A DNA stretch of 64,000 nucleotides from an uncultured Bacteroidia bacterium (GTDB taxonomy: Bacteria; Bacteroidota; Bacteroidia; NS11-12g; UBA955), in the NCBI GenBank assembly GCA_943788195.1, contig CALSPH010000001.1, positions 743,673-807,672 of the forward strand, in the 5' to 3' direction. A program made the position numbers and the translations under genes. This document shows positions 62,301 to 64,000 of this stretch, piece by piece; the stretch's first letter is position 1; each line of letters begins with the position of its first letter. The notes under the pieces were generated by a model. It saw nothing but the letters and a program-made list of their open reading frames with translations, ran no database searches and was not told the origin of the DNA.

Positions 62301-62332
62301 TTAGCAGTTTTAACAATCTTCTTTTTGTTCAT
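59309..62332 (-). CDS. GT2-like/GT-C (GT39)/TPR fusion membrane protein
   Basis: A 1007-residue protein from ATG 62332; an in-frame TTG at 62356 would add eight residues. Residues 1-260 look like a decayed GT2 domain: RAITGRVFGFFANGW resembles the RxxGR-F part and IKEHGLNWKEGNS resembles the EVPV-W-x-EG part of dolichyl-phosphate synthases, but no DxD is seen. About 265-740 is a GT-C domain with 11-12 helices and the catalytic-type loop FNATWDEPGHIKYGED. The final 250 residues are TPRs (YAANAGYLVRAQKLDTALGL, DYAAISYFRKTIAADPNADY). It likely moves sugar from a lipid carrier to an acceptor; both are unknown. Confidence 0.75.
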   Translation of the reverse strand: MNKKKIVKTAKNTASIGNNIIVIKANASKGALKPLGNLCKALAQIKSTSQVYLVGKDSDKWTELTSGVETVKACFENGSIKTAQSLNELELQSFENLFFLPLSFNRDSSSYSKIISKLSRIEPTENGLYGLGKNTFNKRAITGRVFGFFANGWARIIHGINTPNIASGIIGFGIKKFNALRGTYGEKTSELTLLKLGIESGNEIQSIDGDFGNDAFGIGAGFSAIIKSKLAVAQTLPKRFIQAPLAEIKEHGLNWKEGNSPVYKLSYFFAAILLFIVMMFTATDFNATWDEPGHIKYGEDIASYMSTLGDDTTVFVSEAQDKSKGYVDNYQWYGASIDTISHAIHSITGGNIYNVRRYMNGIVSFLMLLMIALLAKHFFGWRAALLALLAGFFSPSFHGHFFNNHKDIPFALGYIMTAYFLIQLLSELPKPKYQTMFMLALGVGFSLSVRASGLAQFGFVFAFLGLHWLLFNKEKGKAFLKYIGWFLAISVTAYIIGISLWPSALRNPISGPLNAFKEFSNFQSLHYMELFEGVRLKDKPWYYEPKLILITAPLMLVIGWAFFALTSIFKKQKARTFGLFVLLVMAFAPTAYAIFKESYLYNGWRHFIFIYPILIVLAVWGWEKLIELLNSIKITKIAIPILAVVLLIPAAIFQIKNHPYHYMYYNELVGGIEGANGNYEFDYWSQTPREAMEWMTENIPEAKNRQIRFASNNIGETFKGQVPGTDSFQHIWCREMQWYDKRCDYVFFTTRTLSKSQILNGNWPPKGTVHEIKIDGVTIGAVAKKQNDYAANAGYLVRAQKLDTALGLMFKAYQNNPKEEEYARGIADIYKGLSQFDSALFYYQIASELKDHNYEASFGLAQCYLNKSGLATGQAIKPELVSKTKKYLEETIKNKSNFYTAYYFLGYIAQTERNDYAAISYFRKTIAADPNADYAYKALGQSYASVGKLDSAIIALSTCMGIEEYKKRPNPDTYRLLADAYQKQGNANLANQVMQRYQQLFGSAPTQ

Positions 62333-62353
62333 GGATGTGCCTTTTCTTAACCT

Positions 62354-62361
62354 CAAACTTA
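62354..62361 (-). promoter_or_regulatory. candidate -7 element of the GT2-like/GT-C/TPR gene
   Basis: Reads TAAGTTTG on the minus strand, an exact TAnnTTTG match 21 nt before the ATG at 62332, favouring that start over the TTG at 62356, which lies inside the element. Confidence 0.5.
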
Positions 62362-62447
62362 ATGAATACCAATGAAAAAGCTAATATACCAATGCAAAAT
62401 ATACAAGTTGCTGAAAACCAATCAGAAGTAAAATTGTTTCTACTTCT

Positions 62448-63389
62448 ATGCATAGCGTAAAACTAGCATTGGACTGGTCCCCAAATACCCTACATGCAGG
62501 GTTCTTTTATGCCCTATTAAAAGGTTGGTATCTAGATGCAGGGATACAACTTGATTTAATCAATCCAGAAGAAAATGATTACGTTTTAACTCCCGCGAAA
62601 CAAGTAGCAAACGGTACGGCCCATTTTGGCATCGCCCCAACTGAAAGTGTGTTAAGCTATCAAACCTTATCCACCCCTATTCCGCTGGTCGCGGTAGCAA
62701 CACTTTTACAGGAAGATACCAGTGCAATTGTTACTTTAGCAGAAAGCAATTTAACCGAACCGAAGCATTTGGACGGTAAATTGTATGCCTCTTATGGAGC
62801 GAGATATGAGGATTATATTGTAAAGAAATTAATTCAGAATGATGGTGGCTTTGGTATGCTTAGAATAGCAAATCCTGCTAAACTGGGCATATGGGACACA
62901 CTTCTTAAAAACAAGGCAGATGCTACTTGGGTTTTTATGCCTTGGGAGGGTGTAATCGCAAAGCAAAATGAAATTGAATTAAATGCATTTCAACTAAAGG
63001 ATTTTGGCATTCCATATGGTTACTCACCCCTTTTAGTAACGCATGGGGATGTATTGGAAAATTATCCAGATGTATGTAAATCGTTTTTGTCTATTACGGC
63101 CAAAGCGTTTGAATATGTAGCAGGAAATAGCGATGAGGCTGCAGCATTTTTGTGTGATGAAATGAAACACCCAAACTTTGATAACCCAGATCTTATTCAA
63201 ACGAGCTTGGCAATGCTTCAAGACAAATGGATGCTAAATAAAACTTGGGGTACTATGGAGGATCATGTTTGGAGTGATTTTATCCAATGGCTTTCTGAAA
63301 ACAATGTGCTTTGTAATTTAGATGGTGAATCTTTGAGTGAGTTAAATTTGAATATTACAAGTTTGTATACGAATCAGTATTTGCCCTAA
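62448..63389 (+). CDS. NMT1/THI5-like substrate-binding protein without a signal peptide
   Basis: A 313-residue protein of the NMT1/THI5-like family, which includes thiamine-precursor-binding ThiY. It opens with VKLALDWSPNTLHAGFFYALLKGWY, as in ThiY/ThiX-type proteins, then ANGTAHFGIAPTESVLSY (ligand pocket), DGKLYASYGARYEDYIVKKL, WVFMPWEGVIAK and ALVLSITAKAFEYVA-like segments. There is no N-terminal signal peptide or lipobox, and the chain begins right at the domain, so it appears cytoplasmic. No ABC permease or ATPase gene is adjacent. It may bind or make a pyrimidine-like compound (HMP); this is inferred from the family. Confidence 0.85.
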   Translation: MHSVKLALDWSPNTLHAGFFYALLKGWYLDAGIQLDLINPEENDYVLTPAKQVANGTAHFGIAPTESVLSYQTLSTPIPLVAVATLLQEDTSAIVTLAESNLTEPKHLDGKLYASYGARYEDYIVKKLIQNDGGFGMLRIANPAKLGIWDTLLKNKADATWVFMPWEGVIAKQNEIELNAFQLKDFGIPYGYSPLLVTHGDVLENYPDVCKSFLSITAKAFEYVAGNSDEAAAFLCDEMKHPNFDNPDLIQTSLAMLQDKWMLNKTWGTMEDHVWSDFIQWLSENNVLCNLDGESLSELNLNITSLYTNQYLP

Positions 63390-64000
63390 TTACTCCGGTA
63401 ACCCTAAGCTATTCAGGTCATCCAGAAAGTCGGTGTTGTTACCAGCAATTCCCTTAATATTTCCATACATATTTTGCGCATTTATCAAGAAGCGTTCAAT
63501 TTGTTTTTCTCTCGCTTTCCATATCCCTTGCATTGCTCTTTTTTCTTTCTCAAGATCTGTTTGCATTCCATTAAACACGCTCATCATGCCATTAAAGGTG
63601 TCTTTAAAAGCAGAACTTGTAAAATAGTCATACAACATACTCATTTTGTCACCTTTATTCTCTTGGCTATGTCTTACTTCCGATATTCGGATTAATCCTT
63701 CGCGTAAAGCATAGCATAAGCCTTTAAATTCATCAAAGGTGCAAATCCAAATGCCATTTTTCATTCCAAAACGATCCATTTCTTTTGGCATTGCTTGAGT
63801 AACAATAACGCCAATATCGGCTTTGTGGTCTCGGACATCATCCTTAAATTTTTCTATCCAAATGGGTTGAAAATCTTTGGTTCTTTTGCTTTCATAATAG
63901 ATTTTACCACAAAGCATGCCCATGTTATTATTAACAATCTGCATGCAATCTCCGCCCCGTGCGCCTTTTTTAATTTCAATTATTTCATCTACAATAAAAT
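63390..64000 (-). CDS. DUF2130 protein, 3' part only (start is beyond the window)
   Basis: The frame is open to the window end: residues upstream of ATG 63944 read VDEIIEIKKGARGGDC and belong to the family, so the gene continues past base 64000. Visible motifs are MGMLCGKIYYESKRTKDFQP, WIEKFKDDVRDHKADIGVIV and FDEFKGLCYALREGL, followed by a helical C-terminus. DUF2130 proteins have a PD-(D/E)XK nuclease-like core: the E-S-K (YYESKRT) segment with an upstream Asp could be the catalytic site. Usually preceded by a long coiled coil. It is convergent with the binding-protein gene with no gap. Confidence 0.9.
   Translation of the reverse strand, partial: FIVDEIIEIKKGARGGDCMQIVNNNMGMLCGKIYYESKRTKDFQPIWIEKFKDDVRDHKADIGVIVTQAMPKEMDRFGMKNGIWICTFDEFKGLCYALREGLIRISEVRHSQENKGDKMSMLYDYFTSSAFKDTFNGMMSVFNGMQTDLEKEKRAMQGIWKAREKQIERFLINAQNMYGNIKGIAGNNTDFLDDLNSLGLPE

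Noticed and set aside
1..64000. Search for CRISPR arrays, IS elements, toxin-antitoxin pairs, restriction-modification or other defence genes
   Set aside because: No regularly spaced direct repeats, transposase motifs, or defence-gene signatures were seen on either strand.

Overview
The window looks like an ordinary, densely packed stretch of chromosome from a member of the Bacteroidota. The evidence is: AT-rich DNA; promoters with a TAnnTTTG -7 element instead of an E. coli -10 box; few recognisable Shine-Dalgarno sequences; secreted proteins with type IX secretion (T9SS) C-terminal sorting domains of both type A and the gliding-motility-associated type B; a SusC-like beta-barrel protein; and several families typical of the phylum (DUF6787, DUF2795, DUF3108, C4 zinc-ribbon protein beside Nif3). 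Genus and family cannot be fixed from the sequence alone. There is no integrase, transposase, IS element, CRISPR array, phage gene or rRNA operon, and only one tRNA. No gene-free stretch exceeds about 300 bases.

Layout. 1-3.4 kb: end of a hypothetical secreted protein, then DUF6787, the Mrp/ApbC Fe-S carrier ATPase, a NifU-like protein and a UbiA-like membrane protein. 3.4-7.3 kb: thymidine kinase (minus), a Glu-rich acidic protein and ComEC. 7.3-11.5 kb: a tightly overlapping plus-strand operon of enoyl-CoA hydratase, TatD, Nif3, zinc-ribbon protein and AroE. 11.6-17.5 kb: DUF3108 protein with a strong terminator, M48 metalloprotease, and a TolC plus membrane-fusion-protein pair without its pump. 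17.5-21 kb: AHSA1-like protein, a GT39-like membrane protein, an alkyltransferase-like (ATL) protein and a thioredoxin-family lipoprotein. 21-29 kb: a seven-gene minus-strand cluster with almost no spacing (papain-like peptidase, CtpA, TauE/SafE, M28 peptidase, MetF, RsgA, Dtd). 29-36 kb: two envelope proteins, HflX, DUF2795, a DUF4190-like lipoprotein, RlmB, a decayed T9SS C-terminal remnant and an RsmI-like methylase. 36-41 kb: RecQ and RlmN, a YdjM-like protein, a small lipoprotein, a YjdI-like Fe-S protein, an S4 RNA-binding protein and tRNA-Ser(GCT). 41-47 kb: a double-AAA CbbX-like ATPase, a glycosyltransferase, RsmG, a beta-barrel protein and a YdcF-like protein. 47-54 kb: TonB-receptor-like barrel, an ACMSD-like amidohydrolase and DNA polymerase I. 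54-62 kb: an accessory-looking patch with a methyltransferase broken by an in-frame stop, a LamG/T9SS protein, a GT2 enzyme, a PKD/T9SS-type-B protein and a three-part GT2-like/GT-C/TPR fusion. 62-64 kb: a THI5-like binding protein without a signal peptide and a DUF2130 protein that runs off the end.

Most genes are core housekeeping: translation and ribosome maturation (HflX, RsgA, RlmB, RlmN, RsmG, RsmI-like, Dtd), DNA metabolism (PolA, RecQ, TatD, Tdk, ComEC, ATL) and envelope proteolysis. No complete novel multi-gene system such as a defence island, toxin-antitoxin module or biosynthetic cluster can be supported. The most notable points are two genes (aroE, tauE) with no ATG/GTG/TTG start, each abutting an upstream TAG stop; the nonsense-disrupted methyltransferase and the T9SS remnant; the CbbX-like protein with duplicated sensor-like and AAA halves; the GT2-like/GT-C/TPR fusion; and a recurring -7 element set only 4-11 nt before several start codons, suggesting leaderless transcripts.
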